64,000 nucleotides of DNA from Sphingobacterium cellulitidis (GTDB lineage: Bacteria; Bacteroidota; Bacteroidia; Sphingobacteriales; Sphingobacteriaceae), in NCBI GenBank assembly GCA_002245855.1, contig NOUX01000013.1:31338-95337 (forward strand). Direction: 5' to 3'. This document shows positions 9,135 to 16,756 of this stretch, piece after piece (position 1 is the first letter of the stretch; each line of letters opens with the position of its first letter). A program made the translations under genes and the position numbers. The notes beneath the pieces are model-generated. The model saw nothing but the letters and a program-made list of their open reading frames with translations. It was not told the DNA's origin and made no database searches.

Positions 9135-10865
9135 ATGAAAATGAAATTTCTTAAATATTGTGTTCTTGCTGCTGTAATTCTAGCATCAGGTAACTCATGT
9201 ACAAAATATTATAATCCTCCACAAATTTTTGAAGACTATGAACAAGAGTCTGAAAAATCTGTGAAAAGGAAAGTGTTGGTGATCTCTATTGACGGTCTAG
9301 TGGGGGAAGAGATGAAGAAGAAAACACCGGCAAAAATTGCCTCCTTAATGAAGAAGGGGAAATATTCCTTTCAAGCTCTAACTGATGAAAACACCTCTGA
9401 TGCTGCGACTTGGACAACAATGATGACAGGCTATAGTTCAAGCAAACATCATGTATTGGACGAGAATTTCCTTCCAACTGAAAATCCAGATGATCCACAT
9501 GGTGAACTGGAGTTTTCTCCAACCTTGTTTGCAAGAATTGAAAGCCAACAGCCAGAATTAAGTACTGTTGCCATGGTTCGCCATGAAAGTTTAGCAACAA
9601 TCCTGTTAATGGATGCTGACCAAACAAATAATTATAAATCTGATGAAGCCGTTAAAAATGCAGCTGTTGATTTATTAAAGAAATCGGCTCCAGATTTATT
9701 TGTACTTCAATTTACAGATGTGTTGGAAGCTGGCAAAAATGGTGGTTTTTTGATGTCTAACAGTAAATATCAAACGGCGCTTGAAAAAGTAGATGTTTAT
9801 GTTGATGAGGTAGTTAAGGCTGTTGAGTCTCGTGAAAATGCTGAGTTTGAAAATTGGCTGATTATCATTACTTCTAACCATGGTGGTCTTGAGAATGAGT
9901 ATGGTGGTGATAGTTTTCAGGAAAGAAATATCTTCACGCTTTATTACCAAAAGGATTTAAAAGGTCAGGAGATTGTTCCTGAAATTATCAGTTCGCCACG
10001 TTTTTATGGCTACAATGGTCAGGAGAACGGGCCAAAAGAAGGTGTAAGGGCTAGAAATGATGTTGCAGAAAATGAGCAGGATTATAACCCAAATCCAGAA
10101 ACAGGATTGACCATAGAAGCTAAAATTAAGGTTAACAGAAATGCCAAGGGTAATTTTAGTTATGTATATCCTCCGTTTTTAAGTAAAACAGATGGAAGAA
10201 CGGGATCAACTCCAGGATGGTCATTTTTTAGAGGAGGAAATAATGTTCATTTTTGGATGGGTGATGGCGGTAAATCAATAGAAATTTCTGCTGGTCCAGC
10301 GTCAATTGATGATCAATGGGCACATATCAGTTCTACTATTCAGAAAGTGGATGGAGGCGTGAAAGCAACACTTTATATTAATGGTGTAAAAGCATCTGAG
10401 AAAACAGACGGATTGAATATTGCAAATATAAAATCTAATAGTCCTTTGACTTTCGGATTTCAACCTTATGTGTTTTTGGGTGAATTTATTGACCTTCAAA
10501 TATCAGATGTCCATATCTGGAATACGGTATTAACTGAAGGAGAAATTTTGGCAAACTCACGTCGAGTAGGAATAGCTCCTGAACATGCTAAATATAAAAA
10601 CCTTAAAGGATTTTGGCCATTAAATGATGGGAAAAGAGTTTTACAAAATAAGATTGAAGGTATGCCTAATATCAATCTTCAGGGTGATTTTCAATATAAA
10701 GTAACCAACAATAACCTACCATATGTGGATCCCAATGCGATCCTTATGCAGAACTTGGATATTTCAAGCCAATCTCTTTATTGGTTAGGAATAACGCCAA
10801 TGGAGAATTGGGCATTAGAGGGAAAACCATTTCTTACAAATTTTGAAATAGAATTTTTAAAATAA
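9135..10865 (+). CDS. Alkaline-phosphatase-superfamily-like lipoprotein with LamG domain (second copy)
   Basis: A 576-residue lipoprotein (Cys22 in ASGNSCTK). The ATG at 9135 opens the signal peptide; the frame is open from 9111 but that lies inside the M60 gene. Phosphatase-like motifs: VLVISIDGLVGEE, TWTTMMTGYSSSKH and NWLIIITSNHGG. Here the TSNHG His is kept, unlike the paralogue at 5429, but the second metal motif reads TDVLEAGKNGG, without the expected Asp and His. Residues 310-470 form a LamG-type domain (LTIEAKIKVN, WAHISSTIQKVDGG, ATLYINGVKAS). Overall layout equals the 5429 protein, so the two arose by duplication and have decayed differently. Surface binding is more likely than catalysis, but a remaining activity cannot be excluded. 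Confidence 0.8.
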   Translation: MKMKFLKYCVLAAVILASGNSCTKYYNPPQIFEDYEQESEKSVKRKVLVISIDGLVGEEMKKKTPAKIASLMKKGKYSFQALTDENTSDAATWTTMMTGYSSSKHHVLDENFLPTENPDDPHGELEFSPTLFARIESQQPELSTVAMVRHESLATILLMDADQTNNYKSDEAVKNAAVDLLKKSAPDLFVLQFTDVLEAGKNGGFLMSNSKYQTALEKVDVYVDEVVKAVESRENAEFENWLIIITSNHGGLENEYGGDSFQERNIFTLYYQKDLKGQEIVPEIISSPRFYGYNGQENGPKEGVRARNDVAENEQDYNPNPETGLTIEAKIKVNRNAKGNFSYVYPPFLSKTDGRTGSTPGWSFFRGGNNVHFWMGDGGKSIEISAGPASIDDQWAHISSTIQKVDGGVKATLYINGVKASEKTDGLNIANIKSNSPLTFGFQPYVFLGEFIDLQISDVHIWNTVLTEGEILANSRRVGIAPEHAKYKNLKGFWPLNDGKRVLQNKIEGMPNINLQGDFQYKVTNNNLPYVDPNAILMQNLDISSQSLYWLGITPMENWALEGKPFLTNFEIEFLK

Positions 10866-10869
10866 TATC

Positions 10870-11970
10870 ATGAAGCATACTCTAAAAATTTCAAGCTTCT
10901 TAATGATTTTATTAAGCTTGGTTGTCAGCTGTAAAGAAGAAGACATTGTATTTCCAAAGCAAATTGCTGAAGAAAATCCTGCTGAAAGCAATAGAAGACC
11001 TGTAAAACCAGATTATCTGGCTTTCGTAACGGACTTTAATGAAACAGTAGAAATTAATTTTGAAAAAACCGATACTGAAAGGGTTTCAAAATTACATCTG
11101 GTTTATCAATCTGACAGTAAAAAAGATAGTATTACAGTAACAGATTTTAGCAAGGTGTTGAAATTAAACAATTTTCAAATTGGTAAAGCCACAGATCTAA
11201 CTGTAATAGCAGAGAACAAGGAGGGTATTTTCTCTAATCCTTTTATTTATAAAATTACAGCTAAACCTTATCCTTCAAGATCGGTGTTTGAGTCAATTTC
11301 TATGTTAGGTGGTGAAGGTGAGATTACTATCCTTTGGGAGAATCAAACTAAAGTTCCTGTAAATATTAAGGTTGATATATCCGGGAAGCAATATGAATCT
11401 GGAATGAATAAATTAGGATCTTCTGAAATGTCTATTGCCTTAAAAAGGGGAGTTTATAATTTAAAACTTAGTGTATTGGATAGTCTTAATAAGGTTTCTT
11501 CGGTGAAGGATACCAATATCAGAGTTGTTGAGGAAGTCGCAATTGATAGAAAAGATTGGACTGCTACGGCTTCATCATCATATCCTGGCGAAGGTCCCGG
11601 TACTCCTGAAGGGGTCCTTGATGGAAATCTGAATACAAAATGGCACTCATCGTATTGGCCTGAGGATCTTCCATATCCACACTGGTTAATGTTTGACATG
11701 AAAACAGAATATCTCGTTTCTAAAATTCAATTGGCACCAAGGAATGATAATAATTCATCGGGTTTCAGAACTTTTAGTCTCGAGGGTAGCCTAGATGGTA
11801 AAACATGGTTCATGTTGCATGCAAATGGTACTCATGACCCTGCTGTTAAAGGTTTGCAGTCAACAATCTTGAATAATCCTGCAAAAGCACGTTATCTAAG
11901 ATTAAATATGCTTACTGGAGGTTCTAACAGCACCCATCTATCTGAATTTGTTGCGTTTTCGATATATTAA
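10870..11970 (+). CDS. F5/8-type C (discoidin) domain lipoprotein with two Ig-like domains
   Basis: A 366-residue lipoprotein (Cys21 in SLVVSCKEED). Residues 45-215 look like two beta-sandwich domains of the kind found as DUF4959/DUF5126 in SusE-like proteins (the family names are tentative). Residues 220-366 are an F5/8 type C galactose-binding domain: DWTATASSSYPGEGPGTPEG, DGNLNTKWHSSY, HWLMFDMKTEYLVSKIQL and ARYLRLNMLTGG. It lies four bases after the previous stop and is the last gene of the locus. No catalytic residues are seen; it is probably a surface glycan-binding protein. Confidence 0.82.
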   Translation: MKHTLKISSFLMILLSLVVSCKEEDIVFPKQIAEENPAESNRRPVKPDYLAFVTDFNETVEINFEKTDTERVSKLHLVYQSDSKKDSITVTDFSKVLKLNNFQIGKATDLTVIAENKEGIFSNPFIYKITAKPYPSRSVFESISMLGGEGEITILWENQTKVPVNIKVDISGKQYESGMNKLGSSEMSIALKRGVYNLKLSVLDSLNKVSSVKDTNIRVVEEVAIDRKDWTATASSSYPGEGPGTPEGVLDGNLNTKWHSSYWPEDLPYPHWLMFDMKTEYLVSKIQLAPRNDNNSSGFRTFSLEGSLDGKTWFMLHANGTHDPAVKGLQSTILNNPAKARYLRLNMLTGGSNSTHLSEFVAFSIY

Positions 11971-12077
11971 GGCTTGGAAAAAAGGTAAAGTTTTGCTCGA
12001 TAATACTTTAAAGTGTGGTATTGGCTTTACCCTAATGATATGCAGAATCTAATAAGTTAAATTCTGTTGTTGTCTTA

Positions 12078-12114
12078 ATCCGTGACTCCTGAGTTCGAGC
12101 CTCAGCGTAGTCAC
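12078..12114 (+). pseudogene. tRNA 3'-half remnant (T arm plus acceptor 3' strand)
   Basis: CTGAG-TTCGAGC-CTCAG at 12089-12105 is a perfect T stem and loop with the invariant TTCRANY pattern, followed by seven bases (CGTAGTC, 12106-12112) and an A where the acceptor 3' strand and discriminator belong. No matching D arm, 5' acceptor strand (GACTACG) or anticodon stem is found upstream, so only the 3' part exists. A terminator follows directly, as after real tRNA genes. The outer bases GTGACT/AGTCAC also pair, so an alternative reading is a plain hairpin. A tRNA 3' fragment of this kind is the usual trace of site-specific integration. Confidence 0.55.
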
Positions 12115-12120
12115 TTTTCA

Positions 12121-12157
12121 AAAAGCCGCTTCATGAAAATGAAGCGGCTTTTTTTGT
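12121..12157 (+). terminator. Rho-independent terminator
   Basis: A perfect 14-bp stem (12121-12134 with 12139-12152) with a GAAA tetraloop at 12135-12138, running into a T tract. It follows the tRNA 3' fragment by six bases and was probably the original terminator of that tRNA gene. It can also end transcripts from the uptake operon upstream. Confidence 0.88.
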
Positions 12158-12329
12158 GGATACTTATAAGTTAATTCCCAATAATTTTCCTTTCTCATTA
12201 TCTACTAACTGCGTTTGATTTTCTTAGCCTTATTGGATTTCACATAAATTCAGTTATTTTTATATTGAACTTTTTCACCCTCACTACATCCTAATAAAAT
12301 AATATAAACCGCATAATTTCCAATCAATT

Positions 12330-13475
12330 ATGAACAGATTCAAAAGCATATTTTTTTTAGTTATTGTTTTGTTATTTATAATTGCTAATCAGTTAGCAGC
12401 ACAAACTAAGTCTGCGGGGATATCTCTAAAATCAGCTTTTGCTGGGAAATTTGACATTGGAGCAGCATTGAACTTGAAACAGATTTATGAGCGGGATGAA
12501 AAGGCTACTGCATTAATTAAGTCGCAATTTAATTCCATTACAGCGGAGAATTGCATGAAAGCAATGTATCTTCAGCCTCGAGAAGGGGAGTTTAATTTCA
12601 AAGATGCTGACCGATTTGTAGAACTGGGGGAGAAATTTGGAATGCGAATTATTGGGCATACCTTGATTTGGCATTCACAGGCTCCGGATTGGTTCTTTAT
12701 TGATAAAGACGGCAAGGAAGTTTCCCGGGAGGTTTTAATTGAGAGGATGAGAAAGCATATTCACACGGTTGTATCAAGATATAAAGGACGGATAAAAGGC
12801 TGGGATGTCGTTAATGAGGCAATATTGGACAATGGAGATTGGCGACAAAGCAAGTTTTATCAAATCATAGGTGAGGAATTTGTTCGCTTGGCATTTGAGT
12901 TTGCTCATGAGGCAGATCCGGAGGCTGAATTATATTATAATGATTATTCCATGTTTTTGAAGGGAAAAAGGGAAGGGGTTGTTAGAATGGTTCGTAATCT
13001 CAAGGATAGTAGAATGAAAATTCATGGGATAGGAATGCAAGGACATCTTGGTTTGGGATACCCTGCTGTAAGTGATTTCGAAGAGAGTATATTAGCATTT
13101 TCTACCTTGGGTGTCAATGTTATGATTACTGAGTTTGATATCTCCATTTTACCAACACCTAATCATACTCAAGGTGCCGAAGTCAGTTCTAATTTTAAAT
13201 ATGATAAACAACTTAATCCTTACTCAGAAGGATTGCCGGCGGAGGTGGAAAGCAAGTTAGCCCAACGCTATAAAGACTTTTTCGCCTTGTTTTTAAAGCA
13301 TCATGATAAAATTGATCGAGTAACCTTTTGGGGAGTCACTGATGCTGATTCCTGGAAAAACAATTGGCCTATAAAAGGGAGAACAGATTATCCATTGCTG
13401 TATGACAGAAACTATCAGGCAAAGCCTTTTTTAAGGGAGATTGTGGAAAAGACTATTCAGAATACAGGGTCATAA
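12330..13475 (+). CDS. Endo-1,4-beta-xylanase, GH10
   Basis: A 381-residue secreted enzyme with a signal peptide ending near NQLAAQ (residue 25). It hydrolyses internal beta-1,4 bonds of xylan. GH10 features: HTLIWHSQAPDWF near residue 110, the acid/base Glu163 in GWDVVNEAI and the nucleophile Glu268 in VMITEFDIS, followed by VTFWGVTDADSW and YPLLYDRNYQAKPF at the C-terminus. It is a single catalytic domain of normal length without a binding module. It stands apart from the upstream locus (360 bases with a terminator between). Its 3' end overlaps the convergent AraC regulator by 23 bases, which makes that regulator a candidate controller. No Sus pair for xylan lies next to it. Confidence 0.96.
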   Translation: MNRFKSIFFLVIVLLFIIANQLAAQTKSAGISLKSAFAGKFDIGAALNLKQIYERDEKATALIKSQFNSITAENCMKAMYLQPREGEFNFKDADRFVELGEKFGMRIIGHTLIWHSQAPDWFFIDKDGKEVSREVLIERMRKHIHTVVSRYKGRIKGWDVVNEAILDNGDWRQSKFYQIIGEEFVRLAFEFAHEADPEAELYYNDYSMFLKGKREGVVRMVRNLKDSRMKIHGIGMQGHLGLGYPAVSDFEESILAFSTLGVNVMITEFDISILPTPNHTQGAEVSSNFKYDKQLNPYSEGLPAEVESKLAQRYKDFFALFLKHHDKIDRVTFWGVTDADSWKNNWPIKGRTDYPLLYDRNYQAKPFLREIVEKTIQNTGS

Positions 13476-14346
13476 ATTTTAATCTATACTCCATAGGTGT
13501 CATTCCAATTAAAGTCTTGAATTGTTTGTTGAAGTTGGATAATGTATTAAAGCCTGATTCATAACAGATCTGTGCTACATTCTTGGATTCGGCGACTGAA
13601 AGAAGCTTACAAGCATGTTTGATTCGCAATTCTGTAATAAAATAAGAAAAGGTCTTTGAGGTCTTGGCGTTAAAATATCTACTAAAGGAGGTTGGTTTCA
13701 TATTTAATAGGGAGGCGACCTCCTCTAGGGTAATTTTATTTCTGAAATGATTTAAAGCATAGTTATAGACGATGTTGATGCGGTTAGTTTCTACATCTTT
13801 GGGTTGATATTGGAACTCATCATAATGTAATAACGTATAATCCTTCCCTTTGGCTAGAACATTCATGATTTTTAGTAGATGAATGATGCTTTCCATACCG
13901 TGTAGATTTAGGAGTTCATTCATTAATTTGATAATTTCCTTTGCTGTAGATCCTTGAATTTCCATTCCACGTCTTACTTTTTCCAACAGAACCTTCAGCT
14001 GATTAAACTCTTCTTTTTCTATGAATTTCTCTAATGCTGAACCATTAATATAAATAACCAGACCCTCACTGTTTTTCTTTGATTGAGGATCAAAGTAAAT
14101 ATCATCACTACGCCATAGATGTGGAATATTGGGTCCGATAAAAGAAAGGTCTCCTTTTACAAAGGATTTCATGGTATTTCCTATAAATCTAGTTCCCGAT
14201 CCTTCAATAACAAGAAAGAGTTGATATTCCGAATGAGCATGCCAAGTGGTATCAAAATGCTTATCAGAAAGCCTTCGCACAAAAAATATGCGAGATGAAG
14301 GAATCCTGGTTTTCTTGACTGCGGTTTTTTTGAAGTTGATATCCAT
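13453..14346 (-). CDS. AraC family transcriptional regulator
   Basis: A 297-residue regulator with an N-terminal cupin-like sensor domain (HAHSEYQLFLVIEGSGTRF, the usual HxHxxxEL-type pattern of sugar-sensing AraC proteins) and a C-terminal double helix-turn-helix from about residue 200 (KITLEEVASLLNMKPTSFSR and VAQICYESGFNTLSNFNKQF, ending GMTPMEYR). It probably activates genes for sugar use in response to a ligand bound in the cupin domain. Candidate targets are the convergent xylanase gene and the divergent sugar-catabolism genes starting at 14681; its promoter would lie in the 334-base gap shared with them. Its own target cannot be read from the sequence. Confidence 0.93.
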   Translation of the reverse strand: MDINFKKTAVKKTRIPSSRIFFVRRLSDKHFDTTWHAHSEYQLFLVIEGSGTRFIGNTMKSFVKGDLSFIGPNIPHLWRSDDIYFDPQSKKNSEGLVIYINGSALEKFIEKEEFNQLKVLLEKVRRGMEIQGSTAKEIIKLMNELLNLHGMESIIHLLKIMNVLAKGKDYTLLHYDEFQYQPKDVETNRINIVYNYALNHFRNKITLEEVASLLNMKPTSFSRYFNAKTSKTFSYFITELRIKHACKLLSVAESKNVAQICYESGFNTLSNFNKQFKTLIGMTPMEYRLKFMTLYSE

Positions 14347-14680
14347 GATGGAGTATAAATGGTTGTCCCTTCAAATAGCTTTTGGGGATTATTAAAATTA
14401 AGTGTTTTGATGTCAACTATCAAGATTTTCTATGGGTAAATGTCTGATTGTTATCCATTGTACTCCTGATTTGTAAATATCTGTGATAAAATACAGTCAT
14501 CATTGGGCATTAAATAGGTATGTTAAATTCTTGTTGAGTCTTAATTTAGAGTATTAGGATTAACCATTTTAAACCAGCCTTGAAAATGATTTAGAAATGT
14601 TCTATTTCATTTGATAAGGACAATGCTATACTGTATGGCCTATAAACCTTTAAGAATCATTAATTTATTTAAAAGATAAT
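14347..14680. other. Intergenic region between divergent araC-type gene and sugar operon
   Basis: An AT-rich stretch of 334 bases separating two divergent genes. It must hold both promoters. I see no convincing TTTG/TAnnTTTG pair, terminator or RNA gene. Confidence 0.4.
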
Positions 14681-15553
14681 ATGCAATTACCTGTAAAATT
14701 AGGCGTAAGTACATGGTTATGGACCTCTCCATTCCGAACGGATGATGCGGCAAACTTGTTTGAGAAAATAGCAAGTTTGGGGTATGAAGTAGTGGAAATT
14801 GCTGTAGAGGATCCCACACTTATCGATAGCGAAAAGATTTATAAAGAACTTAAAAAGAATGGCTTGCAAGCTATTGTCTGTGGTGCCTTTGGTCCAAGTA
14901 GAGATTTAACCAGTGATGATGAAGATTTGCAAAAGAATGGCCTCTTATATATTGAAGATTGCTTGAATATCTCAAATGATTTGAGTGCTAATTTTTTCGC
15001 AGGGCCGATGTATTCAGCCGTAGGCAAAGCAAGGATGGTTCCGGATGCACAGCGAAGAACAGAATGGAACCGAGCGGTTGATAATTTAGGAAAGGTTTGC
15101 GAGATGGCGGCTACTAAAGGTTTGGAATTAGCATTGGAGCCATTGAACCGTTTTGAATCTGATTTGATCAATAACGTAGATGATGTTCTGCGATTGATTG
15201 ATGAACTCAATCACCCAGCTGCAAAGATATGCCTTGATATGTTCCATATGAATATTGAGGAACCAGATCCCGGTTTAGCTATCCGTAAGGCAGGTGATAA
15301 ATTGCTGCATGTTCAGGTTTCAGAAAATTATCGGGGAACTCCGGGAACAGGGAATGCAAGTTGGGGGGCATTTTATGAGGCACTTTTAGCCATCAATTAT
15401 AAAGGTGCGGTATCGATTGAGAGTTTTACACCAGAAAATAAGGAGTTAGCAGGGGCAGTCTGCATCTGGCGCAATCTTGCTGAAGACCAAGATACATTTG
15501 CTAGAGAAGGGCATGAATTTTTGAAAAGATGGGCTGCTAATCAATTAGACTAA
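14681..15553 (+). CDS. Sugar phosphate isomerase/epimerase (D-tagatose/D-psicose 3-epimerase-like TIM barrel)
   Basis: A 290-residue cytosolic TIM-barrel protein of the AP-endonuclease-2-like family. Metal ligands match the ketose 3-epimerases: Glu in LALEPLNRFES, Asp and His in CLDMFHMNIEEP, His in LHVQVSENYRGTPGTG, and the second catalytic Glu in GAVSIESFTPE. These enzymes move a proton at C3 of a ketose using Mn or Mg. The opening KLGVSTWLWTSPF is typical. It is followed after eight bases by a Gfo/Idh oxidoreductase and then a large ThuA fusion protein, a common set in sugar-degrading Bacteroidota. The specific sugar is unknown. Confidence 0.88.
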   Translation: MQLPVKLGVSTWLWTSPFRTDDAANLFEKIASLGYEVVEIAVEDPTLIDSEKIYKELKKNGLQAIVCGAFGPSRDLTSDDEDLQKNGLLYIEDCLNISNDLSANFFAGPMYSAVGKARMVPDAQRRTEWNRAVDNLGKVCEMAATKGLELALEPLNRFESDLINNVDDVLRLIDELNHPAAKICLDMFHMNIEEPDPGLAIRKAGDKLLHVQVSENYRGTPGTGNASWGAFYEALLAINYKGAVSIESFTPENKELAGAVCIWRNLAEDQDTFAREGHEFLKRWAANQLD

Positions 15554-15561
15554 TATAATCA

Positions 15562-16707
15562 ATGAACGAAATGGAGAAGAAAGAAAAAATTAATGTTGCC
15601 ATTATTGGTTTAGGCTTTGGAGCGGAGTTTATTCCTATTTATCAACAGCATCCTAATGCGAACTTATATGCTATTTGTCAAAGGAATGAGGAAAGTCTGA
15701 ATGAAATTGGCGATGCCTTTTCAATAGAAAAGAGATATACCAATTACGATGAACTTCTGAAAGATGGAAATATTGATGCCGTTCATATCAATACTCCTAT
15801 TCCAAATCATGCGGAGCAATCGATTAAAGCACTTCGGGCAGGAAAGCATGTAGCCTGTACTGTTCCAATGGCTACGACGGTTGAGGAATGCCAGCAAATT
15901 GTTGAGGCTGTTGAGGAAACAGGACTCACTTATATGATGATGGAAACCGTGTTATATGCTAGGGAATTCCTGTTTATGAAAGAACTCTATGAAAAAGGTG
16001 ATCTTGGAAAGATTCAATTTCTAAAGGCGAGTCATCAACAAGATATGGATGGTTGGCCAAACTATTGGCCGGGACTTCCACCCATGCATTATGCTACACA
16101 CTGTGTAGGACCTGTGCTGGGACTAATTCGCAATGAGGCAGAATATGTGTCATGCTTTGGGTCAGGAACTATTCGAGAGGATTTAGTAGGACATTATAAC
16201 TCTCCATTTGCCATAGAGTCCGCACATATAAAATTTAGGAACTCAGATTTAAGTGCCCAGGTATATCGGTCCTTATTTGATACAGCGAGGCAATATCGCG
16301 AAAGTTTTGAGGTATATGGATCCAAGCAATCGGTGGAATGGCCATTGATTGAAGGAGAACCTTTGGTTTTACATGTGGCAAAAAGACCTGAACCTGAAAT
16401 TCCGGAAGAGGTAAATTGCCCGGATTATGCGCACTTACTTCCGCAACCCATACAGCATTTTACAAGAGCAGGGGTTTATGATGAAGGCGAGAATCAACAT
16501 CTATCTTTTTTACAAGGAAGTGGGCATGGAGGCTCGCATCCGCATTTAGTTCATGAATTCATTAGCGCCTTGAAGGATGGTAGGTCGCCATTTCCAAATG
16601 CCCGACAATCAGCAAATATTACTTGCGTTGGTATTTTGGCGCATGAATCGGCCATGAAAGGGGGAGAGATTATTCCTTTACCTGAATTTACTTGGGAAAC
16701 AACCTAA
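15562..16707 (+). CDS. Gfo/Idh/MocA family NAD(P)-dependent sugar oxidoreductase
   Basis: A 381-residue cytosolic dehydrogenase. The Rossmann motif is VAIIGLGFGAEF near the N-terminus, followed by the family motif AGKHVACTVPMATTVEE (the EKP position here reads TVP, with Pro kept and the catalytic Lys absent). The C-terminal alpha/beta domain includes HYATHCVGPVLGL. The start could be the ATG at 15562 or at 15571; the first keeps the shorter eight-base gap to the epimerase gene. It probably oxidises or reduces a ring carbon of a sugar, together with the epimerase upstream. The missing Lys of the EKP motif is unusual and makes the direction and substrate uncertain. Confidence 0.9.
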   Translation: MNEMEKKEKINVAIIGLGFGAEFIPIYQQHPNANLYAICQRNEESLNEIGDAFSIEKRYTNYDELLKDGNIDAVHINTPIPNHAEQSIKALRAGKHVACTVPMATTVEECQQIVEAVEETGLTYMMMETVLYAREFLFMKELYEKGDLGKIQFLKASHQQDMDGWPNYWPGLPPMHYATHCVGPVLGLIRNEAEYVSCFGSGTIREDLVGHYNSPFAIESAHIKFRNSDLSAQVYRSLFDTARQYRESFEVYGSKQSVEWPLIEGEPLVLHVAKRPEPEIPEEVNCPDYAHLLPQPIQHFTRAGVYDEGENQHLSFLQGSGHGGSHPHLVHEFISALKDGRSPFPNARQSANITCVGILAHESAMKGGEIIPLPEFTWETT

Positions 16708-16756
16708 TATATTGGAGGTTGCTGACTAAAGAACCTATATTTCAATATTATTTAAA

